Position numbers and translations under genes: made by a program. Source: Icerya purchasi (lineage: Eukaryota > Arthropoda > Insecta > Hemiptera > Monophlebidae). From it: 64,000 bases of DNA. The notes under the pieces are model-generated. The model ran no database searches. It had not been told where the DNA came from and saw only the letters and a list, made by a program, of their open reading frames with translations. The DNA lies in the NCBI GenBank assembly GCA_039619475.1, contig CM077115.1, positions 299,895,756 to 299,959,755 of the forward strand, written 5' to 3'. Positions 46,534-57,544 of the stretch are shown one piece after another. Every line of letters begins with the position of its first letter. Position 1 is the stretch's first letter.

Positions 46534-48030
46534 CTATACGTCTTCTTGTTGCGAGGAGGGGTAATCCGAGATTTTGTTATCATTATTGTTAAGCCTCTGG
46601 AGTTTGTTTATGATTTTTGTGAATCTACTTTTTATATATTTTTGTTCTAGCGACGGTTTTATTAATTGCATAATGGTTATCAGCTCGGCTGTGTTTATGT
46701 CTAACATATTTGCGACCTGGCCGGGGTTTAATGATTGTTTTGTTCCATCTAGGAATTGAATAAATTTGTTATATGTTAAATCACTTGTGCTATTTGAGTC
46801 TGTAGCGAAGTATTTTTGTAGGTTAGATAATTGTTGACGTTTTATTTGTGAGTCTTTTATTGGGGTTTTTGCCCGAGCTTGTAATGTTAGAGTGCATGTG
46901 GGTGGCTTAAAGGTATTGATATCGGTCTCAGATTCAGATCCACTATTATCGGTATATTGTAAACAGTCCATCTTTTCTTCATCGGGGCCATCTACTGTGT
47001 TTTTTTGCGAAGTTAAGTTTTTCTTTTTTTTTCGTCTTCTTCTATGATTTTTATTAGCGCTATCTTCTTCGTTTGCTAACTCAGGCGATTTTCCTGTGGT
47101 TTTAGACGAAGATTCGGACATCTGACGTTTTAAGTTTAGTTTTAGCGCATCGTTTGTAGTTGTCGATACTGTAGGGTTCTCGCAGGTTGGTGTTGGTTGT
47201 GTGCCATGACCATTGGACGCTGGAAGAGACAAACTTGTACCCGGGATATCGGTATCTTCGGTGAAATTGTCGAAAGTAGGAGTTATTTTACAGTTGTCTG
47301 CTTTATGACCAGAGGAATTGCATTTGAAACAGACCAGTGCATCTGGCGAAATGAAGATACGAAAACTTTTTTCTTCGGAGCTTAGTACGAAGGAATTTGG
47401 TAAATTTAAGTCTTCGTAGTTAGCGATGTATACTTGGCGACGCCAACTAACAATATGTCCGAATTCTGGATCGAGAGGTTTTATTCTCAGAAGAGATATA
47501 TGCGAGGCCAATTTCATATTTAGGTTGGAGGTTAGGTGGTGCTCTAAGATTTCATTGGTAACTGTTGGGGGTATGTTGGATAATATAATTTTTGTCGCGG
47601 CTGATTTAAGCTTGCGTGCTTTGACGAAGTGTCCGTCGATATTAATACCTCCGTGTGTTGAGATGAATGAATGGACTTTGTGGGCGGAGGAGAGAAAAAC
47701 GATTACTCTATTTCCGCTAACTCGAGAAGCTGCTATGATGTTTCTGGCCCCATCAACGAGATCTTTTAATGCCGATAAATAGTCAATTATTTTGTATTCT
47801 AGAATATGGCTGAAGACGATTCCCTGTTCTTCCGTGGGATAACAGAAGTTTTGGATTGGTGTTATTTTATTTTGTTGAACTTTACTGGCGTACTTATTAT
47901 TAGTGTGAGGCGTAATTATGCGCGGTGTTACGATAGATTGAATTGAAACATTATTACCTGAAGCTGCTGTCATCGCAGCCGGAGGCGCAGATAACGTTGT
48001 CGCAGTGTTGGATAATGGCTGGTCGGCCAT
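46534..48030 (-). CDS. LINE-G ORF1 protein (intact, CCHC)
   Basis: An intact 498-codon ORF, MADQPLSNTATTL to YPSSQQEDV. The N-terminus is Ala/Thr-rich. Residues about 70-230 look like tandem RRM-like folds (ISTHGGINIDGHFVKARKL, SAATKIILSNIPPTVTNEIL). One CCHC knuckle, CFKCNSSGHKADNC, lies near residue 235. A Lys/Arg patch (KNHRRRRKKKKN) follows. This is the ORF1 architecture of I/Jockey-type LINEs, which bind and package the element RNA. The absence of stops suggests a recent copy. The start Met is preceded by about 300 bp of presumed 5' UTR. Confidence 0.85.
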   Translation of the reverse strand: MADQPLSNTATTLSAPPAAMTAASGNNVSIQSIVTPRIITPHTNNKYASKVQQNKITPIQNFCYPTEEQGIVFSHILEYKIIDYLSALKDLVDGARNIIAASRVSGNRVIVFLSSAHKVHSFISTHGGINIDGHFVKARKLKSAATKIILSNIPPTVTNEILEHHLTSNLNMKLASHISLLRIKPLDPEFGHIVSWRRQVYIANYEDLNLPNSFVLSSEEKSFRIFISPDALVCFKCNSSGHKADNCKITPTFDNFTEDTDIPGTSLSLPASNGHGTQPTPTCENPTVSTTTNDALKLNLKRQMSESSSKTTGKSPELANEEDSANKNHRRRRKKKKNLTSQKNTVDGPDEEKMDCLQYTDNSGSESETDINTFKPPTCTLTLQARAKTPIKDSQIKRQQLSNLQKYFATDSNSTSDLTYNKFIQFLDGTKQSLNPGQVANMLDINTAELITIMQLIKPSLEQKYIKSRFTKIINKLQRLNNNDNKISDYPSSQQEDV

Positions 48031-48449
48031 GCCGACCGGCTTAATTGATAACGCCGATAACTAAGTTCGATAACGCGGCGAAACTCGAGTAGCGAGTCGA
48101 AAGAGAGATAAGATTAGGCAGTTATTACAAGTTATCACTTGAAAGAGAGCAACACGAACGCGAACAACAACCGACGTTACAACAATATTCCTCCATTTCG
48201 TTTGGTAATTTGGTTACTTTCGTTACGCGTTACAGATAACGTTCTTCCGAACGATTACTACAATTTAACCTCCACGGAGCGAAAATTTAAAGAAAATTTT
48301 TTAAAAAATCTGTAACTTACAAAAGTATTATGAAAATGGAAAAAAAAATGCCGCATTTAAAAATAACGGACATCATTTAAAACGACGCTGCGATTACCGT
48401 ACCTCGAGAAGTAGCAAAAGAAATCGCTTTTAAATGATGAGCATTTTTT

Positions 48450-49165
48450 GATCGATCGAATGTGTTTTTGGTTAATTTGAAGTCTTAGCTTCATTTATTA
48501 AATTGTTAGGAACGGACGCTAAATCACGTGCTTCAGAGCGATAATATAAAACTGTTACGAATTCCTGCTCATGCTGGCATAGATACGGTAACGAGATAAT
48601 GGATGGAGCGTTGAGAAATCAGCAGATGATGATGTTTCGTCATTTATTCCAAAATTCCCAAGCAAACATCTTTTATACTTCATTAAGTTTTCCTACAGAG
48701 AATATTGCAATGCACTTTGGTACAATCCATATAAATCAAAATTATATAAATCTGTTCAACATTCCTAGATTACCGTGGTATGTTTCGATTTCGGATGGGG
48801 GGATTAACAATACAGTTACGATATGTCGGTTATGATTTAGGGTTGACGGATTACCATACTCTATGTATAAGCAGGGTCTTAGTCAGAGTCCATTTTGTCT
48901 ACACCCGGATGATACGGATAAGTTGGTAGATGCGGACTACTTTGTTTTTCGAACGCAGCCTATAAAATAGCACGCAAGCAGTATTACATAATTCATCGAT
49001 CAAGCTTAGAGTAGATTTTCCATGTAAAACTAGTTTCGAATATTTGCCGGATATTATACTCATTTATAACGGCATAAAAAATTGAAATTTAAATTTACTC
49101 TAATATAATGATCAATGGGTAATCTTCATATAAGTCCCCCACTCAACAAAAAAAAACAAAAAAAG
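48450..49165 (+). pseudogene. I-type LINE RNase H end and ORF2 C-terminus
   Basis: Across frames: LNHVLQSDNIKLLRIPAHAG, GNEIMDGAL (RNase H last Asp region), then LPYSMYKAGLSQSPFCLHPD and DTDKLVDADYFVF, the usual end of I-clade ORF2. An A-rich stretch follows at 49147-49165. Frameshifts near 48590 and 48840. Confidence 0.7.
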
Positions 49166-49384
49166 GTTAGAAATACTATTTAAACATCAATCTGATTCTG
49201 AAGACGGTTATAAATGGAGCAAGAATCTTGCTCCTGCAAAAAAAAAAAGCGAAATAAATCTAAATGTGCAGGAGTGTATAACGGAAATTCGATTATTTGT
49301 AAATCTGAACGGTTTAAATTAGATATCGGAGAGATCAACTTAACTCCTTTGGCTGCTGAAAATGCAAGATAATTTTGCCGGAAG
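49166..49384. other. Short unassigned stretch before the hAT
   Basis: On the minus strand 49180-49392 there is a 70-codon frame (LISPISNLNRSDLQIIEFPL) that I do not recognise. It may be a fragment of another element. Confidence 0.3.
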
Positions 49385-49392
49385 CCCCCCAC

Positions 49393-52264
49393 CAGTGGCG
49401 TGCAGTGAGTTTTTCTACAGGGTAAGCAATAACCATATAAAGTGTAATACTATATTAAAAGAAAATTTATTTACAAAAAACATGTGATAATACATCTATT
49501 TAATACCGTAATACTTATTTAAATACAAAATCCATTCGACGATCTGCTTTAATAAAGTCATTTATAACAAGGTCATAAAACGTACCCATTGGTCCATTTT
49601 GAAGCTGATTTAACAATGATTTTTCAATGGATATCAAAGATAGGCCACTTAATCGGTCTTGTCCCTGTGTTGACCTCTGGTACGATTTTATTCGTTTCAA
49701 CGCTGAAAACGACCTCTCTACACTAGCGGTTGTACTAGGTATTGTCAATATCAATTCACCTAATTTGTAAACTTCGGACAATATCTCATCGAATTCAGAT
49801 GCCTTCATCGCTTCCACTAATTCATATGGGTTCAATTTATTGAAGTCAGCATCCATATACACTGAAAGCAGTTGATTTTTCAGCTTTACATCGTCGAAAA
49901 ATCCGCCATAGCATTGTTTTAAGTTCGAAAAAATTTCATTAGGAAATTTATTTTTATACTCTTCGTATTTACTTGTATCTAGAAGCAATAAAAATTTCAA
50001 TTTATCGAGATTTCCAAAACGTTCATTCAGTTGAAACATTGTCCAAAATTTCGTAGAATAGTGCACGCGCATATATTTCTTCATTTTCTGGTTCTGATAG
50101 TTTCCGTCTTTTTCTCGCAATAAATTCTTCGTTCTCTTTTGATTTCACATAATTCCATATACCTTTGAAGATCGCATCGTTTCTATATTTTTGGATTTCC
50201 GTTTGAGTTTCTTGAATTTTATTCATTCAACATAAAATATCTAATTGTTTTTTTTTTTGTAAAATATCATATAAGACATCAGTTAAAACGAATATTCTGG
50301 AAAAAATTTCGATGAAGAATAAAGTTCGAACTTCGCTAAAAAATTTTAAGAATCCTTGGGCTGATATTAGGGTCTCAGTATCCCACTGCTCCGAATTTTC
50401 AATTACAATTTGAAAGAACGCAGTGAAACAATGATAATAATCTTTAACTGTACTTATTAATCTGGAAGAGAAATTCCAACGGGTTGGTGCGTTTCTTGGC
50501 ATTTTTTTTAGTGGTAAACTCGCTAAGTGCATATGAACGTTTCGTAGATTTGCTAAAAAAAGCACCGAATCCAGATAACGTCTGAAAAAAAATTCTACAT
50601 TCTTTTATATTTGAAGCAGACTGTGATAAAACTAAATTCAACGAATGACTAAAACAATGGACAAATAGTGTTTTCGGATACAATTTTTGGAGTTTTGTGC
50701 GTAAACCGCCTACTTGCCCTGCCATCACCGCTGCCCTATCGTATGTTTGTGCCACAAGTTTCTTAGCTAAATCATATTCTTCGATAATACTTTTGACGTA
50801 CTCAAGTATACCATCAGCAGATCGATCAGCACTTACATCAATAAATTTAATAAATCTCTGTTGAGCTTTTGCAGTGTGACTGCAGATATAACGTAAAACT
50901 ACAGACAGCTGTGATTTATTTAAAATGTCCGACGTTTCGTCCAGTAATATAACAACGTATTTCGTACTTTTGATTTCTTTTTTTATCTTAGCTTGAACAA
51001 CAGCATGCACTGAAGAAATTAAATCATTCTGAATACGGTTAAAGGTTCCGCGGAACGTTGTAGAAGTCTCTATGTGTGTTTTCAGAATCATATTATATTT
51101 CGAAAGTAATTGAAGAAGGTCTACATAATTCGCACGATTATCGGAATCAGTCTTTTCAGAGTGAACACGGAAGGCAAGCTCATAAAAAAACCAAGAAAAC
51201 ATACTGCATCAATTAATCTTTTTAAAATGCTCCTATTTTGTGCTACAACTTCATTATGTTTCATTACTTCAATTCGTACTTGATTATTTAATTGTAAATC
51301 TATGCGTGACTTACCAAATTTTTTCAGTTTCATGGAGGAAAAAATGTGACTCTGAGAACGTTCGTGCTTTTTAACCGCATTGATCAAATTATTCAAATTA
51401 TCGTATCCCTGAGTAGGATCATTCCATACGCATTTATCTTTTTCACTGCCAAATAATAGACACGGCCAACAAAACAATTTTCCACCATCTTCACAACCAG
51501 TTAACCATAAAATGTTTTCATATTGAGATACTTTAAAATGTCTGGTAAACGCTGTACCACCTTTCTTTTGTTCAGTTTTTAAAGATGGCAATTCAGGTTT
51601 TGGCTTGCCACAATTTATAATCTCTAACTGTTCATTAAAATTAAATCACGAAAAAGGTTTTTCGATGAATTCTCGAACACGCATTTTGTTTACGAAAAAA
51701 TACAAGCGTACAGTTATACACAGTTAACTACACCAAATCGCATTAAACTGGTCAGCAATTCCAACTAAAAGCAATGTTACAAGCGCTTACCCGAAGCGTA
51801 GTTTCCGTCATGTTTATGCGTGCTACTGTGTCTTTGTGTTGGTGAATTATCCATATGACTAGCCGAAAGCGATACTACAGGCGCTTACCATCAGCGTCGC
51901 TTTCATCATGTTTACACGCGCTAGTATATCTTTCTTCGTAACAACCTTGAACCTATAGTCTTTCCACACACATCTTTCCCTGCCACCCCTCCCCGTAATG
52001 AAGCAACCACTTTTCGCGTATTCTCGCACAAATCTGACACTTCGCACTGAACTGAACTACCACATCGTTTCAACTGTCTGTCAACCAGCGACAATGCGCG
52101 CAGCCACACGTCACGTGTGATTGCTAAAGTATTAAGCGCTAATATGATCGCTTTCTATTTTAACATTCTATTCCTTTATAAGTTATAGTAAAAAAAAAAA
52201 GAAAATCTCGGGATTTTTCAGGGTAAGCAGCGCTTACCTCGCTTACCTAAAATGCACGCCATTG
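49393..52264 (-). mobile_element. 2.9-kb hAT transposon (MYM/TTF-type), almost complete
   Basis: Ends CAGTGGCGTGCAGT and (reverse complement of the right end) CAATGGCGTGCATT. The 8-bp duplication CCCCCCAC is perfect (49385-49392, 52265-52272). Both ends carry nearby GGTAAGC-type motifs (GGGTAAGCA near 49421; repeated GCTTACC near 51790, 51885 and 52225-52245) that may be subterminal transposase-binding sites. It carries a nearly full-length transposase on the minus strand. Confidence 0.94.
49515..51684 (-). pseudogene. MYM/TTF-type hAT transposase with five lesions
   Basis: The likely start is the ATG at 51684 (MRVREFIEKPFS). A TTF-type zinc finger follows (FCWPCLLFGSE ... HERSQSH). Catalytic region: VVILLDETSDI, YDRAAVMAGQVGGL, the C-x2-H motif VHCFSHSLNLVL and PTRWNFSSRLIST. 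The C-terminal hAT dimerisation domain reads TTASVERSFSALKRIKSYQR, RLSGLSLISIEKSL. Lesions: in-frame TGA at about 51646-51648, frameshift at about 51130-51200, frameshift at about 50540, in-frame TGA at 50227-50229 and frameshift near 50050-50120. Everything else is open, so inactivation looks recent. About 720 aa when whole. Confidence 0.88.
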
Positions 52265-52284
52265 CCCCCCACCCACCACCATAG

Positions 52285-53055
52285 TGGTGGATTCGATGAA
52301 GAATTTGCGTTTATCAGATCTTCACCGGCCTCTCGCAATCTCCTCATTCTGTCGGATGCTCAAAGTGTGTTGCAGACTATCATATCTCCTCTCCGTTCTC
52401 ACTAAACCGACTACGTCATTCTTCTTATTCGTTCCTTGATTCGTGATCTCTTCCTTCCCCACTTAATCTAAACGGATTTCCTTTGGGCTCCTCGTACCTT
52501 CCTTTTCCAGTAGGTTTCTTTCTGCCTTCTCAACTTCCAATATTACCCTTCTGTCTGCAACTGCTCATTGCAGACTACAGCTTAACTCCCCCACGTCTCC
52601 TCATTCTCTAACCCGAACTCCTTTTTCTTGTCTATTCAACCTTCCTGGTTTATTATCTTTCCTTCTATACGCCGCTTCAACCTCTATACGATTTTCCGTC
52701 TACATTTTTGGTATAGTTTGCTCCCTTCTTCGCTGTTCCGTTATTCTCTCATGCCTTCATTGTCTATTGCACCCTCCCAGCAATCAATTTATTTGTGATC
52801 CCGATCATATAATGTTCGTTTGTTCGTAATTATCAACTGAACAAGCTTTTTTTATTCCTTCCTCTTACAAACCGGTATTCCCACTCCATACTGTGTTTCC
52901 GTTCATTCTCTCCCTTCCTTCTCCTTCTGTTATTCTAGCTCTTGATTCCTTTCTGTCGGCTATCTCTGATAGTGTAAGGATCTGAGTCTCTCTTTTTCAT
53001 TGTTCTTTAGCTAATGTCCATGTTGACGAACCTATAAAAAAAAAAAAAGAAAAAA
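52285..53055 (+). pseudogene. I-like LINE 3' end (RNase H to tail), copy 1
   Basis: DEEFAFIRSSPASRNLLILS then SDAQSVLQTIISPLR (RNase H), LIRDLFLPHL, and after frameshifts the C-terminal CDPDHIMFVC knuckle, then an A-rich tail at about 53037-53055. The style (C/T-rich, Ser/Leu-rich) and motifs resemble LINE-A ORF2, so it is a related family. Confidence 0.65.
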
Positions 53056-53570
53056 AAGCGGAACCTTAATATTTTGCGCAATATTCGGCAACGATTTGAA
53101 ACAGGATATAATTAAATTTTTCAGTTTAATAGAAACCGTTGATCAGAAATTCGAAAAACCTTTAATACGGACATTAATGTCAAAAACTGAAAAATGTGTT
53201 ATTTTACCGATATGATTTACGCATTAAAAAAAAAAAAAAAAAAAAAATAATCATTAGCCCTAGGTCGATTAAAATCTTTGTAACGCTATCATTCTTCTTT
53301 CTTGTTTTCGAATATTATTTAGACTTTACGAGTAAATGAAATCTCGATAATCTCTCTCATACGCAACCGAAAAAAAAAAAAAGAAAGAAAGATGGCTCTA
53401 CTCGCCCTTCTAGTCTTTTCCTTCATCGAGAAAAAATTTAAATCCGCGCGCTTCCAGCATCAAAATGCAAAAAAAAAAAAAATCAAAATAAAACGCACCT
53501 TTTTAATAATAAAGATTAACCCAATTTACGATTTATGATCTCCTTTCTAAATACTCTATTCAAATCGATT
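53056..53570. other. AT-rich DNA between LINE ends
   Basis: A run of about 21 A near 53227 and other A-runs. No gene seen. Confidence 0.45.
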
Positions 53571-54150
53571 TTTTGTGGCTTTTCGGTCACGTCGATATTA
53601 CTGGAAACGAATTAGTCGGTTCTCTCGAACCGTAGCACAGAATGCATTATATCGGAAAATGTTCAACCTTCTCTCCTTATTTTCCGCTTATTACTGGCGA
53701 ATGTCTGATAGTTACCTTTTATCTTTCTGTAATCCCGCTTCGTTATACGTATAATTTTCCATTTCTTCGTCGCTCAATGATTTGTCCCGTTTACGAACTG
53801 GGTACGCTTTGTTGCCTTTCGCTCTTCATAGATTCTCTCCCGCTCTATCTCCCCTTATTTTCCATCACACTCTAATAACTGTCATTTGTCAAATAACATA
53901 TCCTTTTTGAATGTTCTTCCTTTTAGCGTTTATATTTTGATTCCCGAACTGTTGAAACTCTATACAGTGCTTCATTCATACTTCTTGCTCTTGCTTCCTC
54001 TATTTCCTTAGCATCCAACCGAAAAAAATTAGGTTCTGATCTACTTCTTATTAATTTTAAGTCTGCTGGACTAACGCCATTTTTCGGCAAATTCAAAATG
54101 AATTACTAATTACTAAATTTCACGCCTACTTTTCTCTACATTCGAAAAAA
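53571..54150 (+). pseudogene. I-like LINE 3' end, copy 2
   Basis: FLWLFGHVDITGNELVGSLE (RNase H end, where WVPSHSGI.GNE.AD is expected), SRLRTGYALLPFALHRF and ITYPFECSSF. Heavily decayed. Same protein style as copy 1 and LINE-A. Confidence 0.6.
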
Positions 54151-54249
54151 AAAACCTGTTCCCTTCTCGCTGCTAAAGATCTCCGCTTACTTTGGACCAA
54201 GATCGTTTAATATGCTATTTACTTAGCTAATTCATTTCGCCTTTTCCAA

Positions 54250-55985
54250 TTTAGAAACAGTGGCGATAAAAGAGAAAGGGAAAAAAGTTGTTCGTATGTG
54301 TCAGCTGAGTTCATGCATTATGGAAAACTCGGTCATATTCCGATCAGCATCTGGAAACAGATAAATTAAAGAGGCGCCCTTAGCAGTTGAACGTCGTCAA
54401 AATTCCGAACGTTCTAGAGCGACAACTCGCAGACGAAGCAGCAGCAGCCGGGCCGACTTGAAACGTATGCGTTTTTCTCGACTTTGAAAACTTTAAAGTT
54501 AACGTCATTCCGCGTTATATTTACACTTCTTTCGCGAGACCGGCAGCAAAACACCGAACACTTCAAACAAACAACGCGCCATCTCGTCTCGGCGCTGCTA
54601 GATCGCTCTTTGTCGCTCTACATCGACTGTCGTCTTGCCACAGCAGCCTTTCGACAGCATTCGGAAGAGCATGAGATGGAAACTATTCGTTAGCTCGCGA
54701 CATGGACCACGACGAAGAGATTATTAGCGACGAGAGAGACGGACGACGCTGTGCTGTGTAAATTATAGGGCGATAAAGCGGATACGGACAATGGCGGACA
54801 GGGCAAAAGCCAGTTGACATAAGAAAGTTTAACACTAACGGTGTGAGAAAGTCAAAGGAAATAAATTACCCCGCCCCGGCAGCATTCGGCTCGCCCGACA
54901 ACTTTTATTTTTCGCTTTTTCACACATACACACACACACATATATATATATTTTATTTCCTGGCGCGAATTTCTCTCTGTTTTATTTAATTTTCTCTTCG
55001 CTTCTCTTTTATTCGTTCGTCCGATGTGAAGAAATGTGAATGTAATCAATTTCTAAACAGAGGCGCCCTCTGCCGAATAGATTTCAAAAAACCGCCAACG
55101 GAGCTGCACGCGCCGGAATCGAAAGAACAAAGCGAGAGAATGTTGTTTGTTGCTGTTTTCCAACTTACACAACGCCCGCCAGACCCTATCAGAGTGTACC
55201 TTTGTAAACAAGAAAGAAAAAACGACAAAAAAACGACTACAACCGAAGAAGACCTGAAATTGTTTCCGGCAACTTGCAAGAATGTATTCTATAAATTACG
55301 ACCGCTACGACGAGCAACGATTTTACAGTTGTGTTTTGTCTCTAAATGGCCGCTGTTCTCAACTTTTGCTTCAAATTTGTCTGTCACCATCAATTCATTT
55401 TACGCTTTCGACATCGACGCGCCCAGACAACGGGTTCTTACTTCGCAAAGGATATGTTTTTAAGGGTAAAAAAGCATTGTCTTATCTGCTCATTAAGCAT
55501 TAATTATTCTAAAGCGATTATTTAGTAGCCTAATGAATCGAACGAAGAGTTTTCAATGATATCGCGTTTCCTGATGGTGCCGCTGGAAACGGTGCACGCA
55601 TTTATGTTCATTGCTACATATTCAGTTGGTATATGTAGTTTGCAGTGGTACCGAATTTCACAATAAGAAAGTTAACGAAATTTATTTATAAGCAAGATGA
55701 AAAATTCAAAGTTAGCTGATAGCTGTGTATTTTGCTAAAACTTCATCAGCTGTTGCTTTTCGATTTAAGATAATGAAATTAGGAGGTTGTTGCCATTTTT
55801 ACATTACGCTCGCTGCTGAATAGAGGAATATATTTGAAGGAACTATTTTTCGATTTGTAGTGATCCAAAATATTCGAAAAACATTGAGGAATATCATAAA
55901 GTATATTTATGCTCGCACAAATTAAAAGATGAATAGCCGACCTGTTCCTCGAGCATAAGAAGAGCGTCAAAATATTCGATAAAGA
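54250..55985. other. GC- and CpG-richer single-copy-like stretch; possible host 5' region
   Basis: Base composition is clearly richer in C, G and CpG than its surroundings, with GCAGCAGCAGCCG near 54440. A 20-codon ORF at 54702-54761 (MDHDEEIISDERDGRRCAV) has a good start context (GCGACATGG). AGAGGCGCCCT occurs at about 54369 and 55060. No transposon motif is seen. It could be the promoter and first exon of a host gene whose remainder lies elsewhere, but no splice structure or product can be assigned. Confidence 0.35.
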
Positions 55986-56010
55986 AATATCGGGTAATGA
56001 AGAAAGTGCC

Positions 56011-56199
56011 TTGCAGATATATATTAACTCAAGTCTCACTAGATACTATAAACATTTATTATGGCAGACGAAGGAAAAGGCCAGAGCGCTTAATTATAGA
56101 TTTGTTTGGGCGAAACGAGGAAAGATTTTTGCAAGGAAAAATCAAGAGGATCGCATACTACGTATTCGGAACGAAGAAGATGTGAACAAATTATTGTAA
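56011..56199 (+). pseudogene. LINE-C ORF1 C-terminal domain
   Basis: SSLTRYYKHLLWQTKEKARA, LNYRFVWAKRGKIFARKN and IRNEEDVNKLL, then the stop. It aligns residue by residue with 19180-19361 (LLWQTKQRTRALNYQFTWTR). This is the C-terminal domain of L1/CR1-type ORF1p. Confidence 0.82.
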
Positions 56200-57078
56200 T
56201 TGTAGTTTCTCGTGTCGATTTTCGTTTATTTAAGTCGCCAGAATGAATTAATTACTAATTGTTGGTATGTGTGTGGCTCTGTATAAATGTGTGTTCGGGT
56301 ACGTGAGTTACGCAAGCGGTAGGGCAGTGAGAGGAAACGTGATAAAGTTTATAGCATGGATGAAAGCGTATGTGCCAGCGTTAAATAAATCAGAGTTTAC
56401 TAAGAGAACACGGTGGACAAGGGTTTATTTGTCGGACTGTATGTTTAAGCACCAGATTCAGTATAGAGATACGAGAAAAGGTAAGAGGGGAGGAGATATT
56501 GAGGCAGCATTACGTGATAAGAAGGAAGTGGTGTTGTATTGCAAGATATCAGTCATGTCGTGCGTATGTAGGTTGATAGATCAAGTATATGAGAGTAGGC
56601 AGTGCGGTACGAAGGGGTATATGAAGTTGGCGCATGGCGATGCTATTATGTGCCACAATACCGTCTGTGTAGACTTTTTTTTATGTGCGTCAAAGGCAGA
56701 TAATGTGCGAAATTCCTGTGCGACAATATGTATATATTTTGTTATTATTTTTTTTATGTTTTATTCCGTTCCGTACTGTTTAGTTTTAAGTTTTGGCGTG
56801 CGGAGGTGTTATGTTATAGATGTGGGCATACGGGTAGATGTGTAGGCGTCTGTGTATACTTGAATATATGTCTATTATGTACTTACCTTAGGTGTATGGG
56901 AATTTATTAAGTATGTGTATATAATTATAATCAAATTATTAGTTTGATAAGTGCGATGCGAATGGAAGGTATAATTGTGAATTTAATCCACTTAATAAAT
57001 CCAGGCTTGGTAGTTTTACATCTATTCTTGTTCGAAAAGTTGAACTTAAGGTAAATAGAAAAATGATTATGCAACCAA

Positions 57079-57522
57079 ATGACATCTCTATTACAGTTCT
57101 GCCACAAAATTGAGTGTAACGAATACGAAAACATAAAAAAATGGAATGCAGACGTAAGTAGAAATTTTAACGGGAAAGAGGAAAATAGTACGAATATTAT
57201 TAAAATAATCCATTTAAACATTCGAAGCATTAGATTCAATTGGGATGAATTATTAATACAAATTCATAAACAGGATGCTAGCGTAATAGTTCTTACCGAA
57301 ATAAACATCAAAGAGCACGAGGCTGAATATTATAACATAGAGGGTTATGAAAAATGTGTAATTGAGAAACCACCTAACCGTAATGGGGGAATAATGATAT
57401 TAGCGTCAAAGGCTTTCAGCTTCAAGATGGTTCACGCGAGCAGTTCCGCTGCTGATAGCATTACTGTAGAAACAAGCCTAACAAAAAATCAAAAAATTTA
57501 CTTAATGGTAATTTATAGGTAA
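57079..57522 (+). pseudogene. LINE-C ORF2 N-terminal endonuclease fragment
   Basis: MTSLLQFCHKIECNEYENIK, IIKIIHLNIRSIRFNWDELL, VIVLTEINIKEHEAEYYNIE, NGGIMILASKAF and IYLMVIYR. It is intact over 147 codons and shows the true ORF2 start for the family. It ends at a stop in IYR-stop-PSN, immediately before the break. Confidence 0.82.
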
Positions 57523-57544
57523 CCGAGTAACAACGTTAGTAGTT

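Larger units (their letters stand above)
45908..49165. mobile_element. LINE-G: I-type LINE with inverted 5' part (twin-priming form)
   Basis: 45908-48400 carries, on the minus strand, a 5' UTR, a complete ORF1 and the endonuclease of ORF2. 48450-49165 carries, on the plus strand, the end of an RNase H domain, the ORF2 C-terminus and an A-rich tail. The two parts meet at their 5' sides. This is the arrangement left by twin priming of a single LINE, provided both parts belong to one family, which I cannot prove. Confidence 0.6.
56005..57540 (+). mobile_element. LINE-C family, third copy, truncated at both ends
   Basis: Begins inside the ORF1 C-terminal domain, includes the full ORF1-ORF2 spacer and the start of ORF2, and stops abruptly in the endonuclease at about 57535, where the tandem array begins. 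LINEs are usually 5'-truncated, so loss of the whole 3' half implies later deletion or rearrangement. Confidence 0.8.

Noticed and set aside
56267..56845. 192-codon ORF
   Set aside because: It lies in the LINE-C ORF1-ORF2 spacer, has a biased composition, and no corresponding frame is seen in the other copy (19362-19895).
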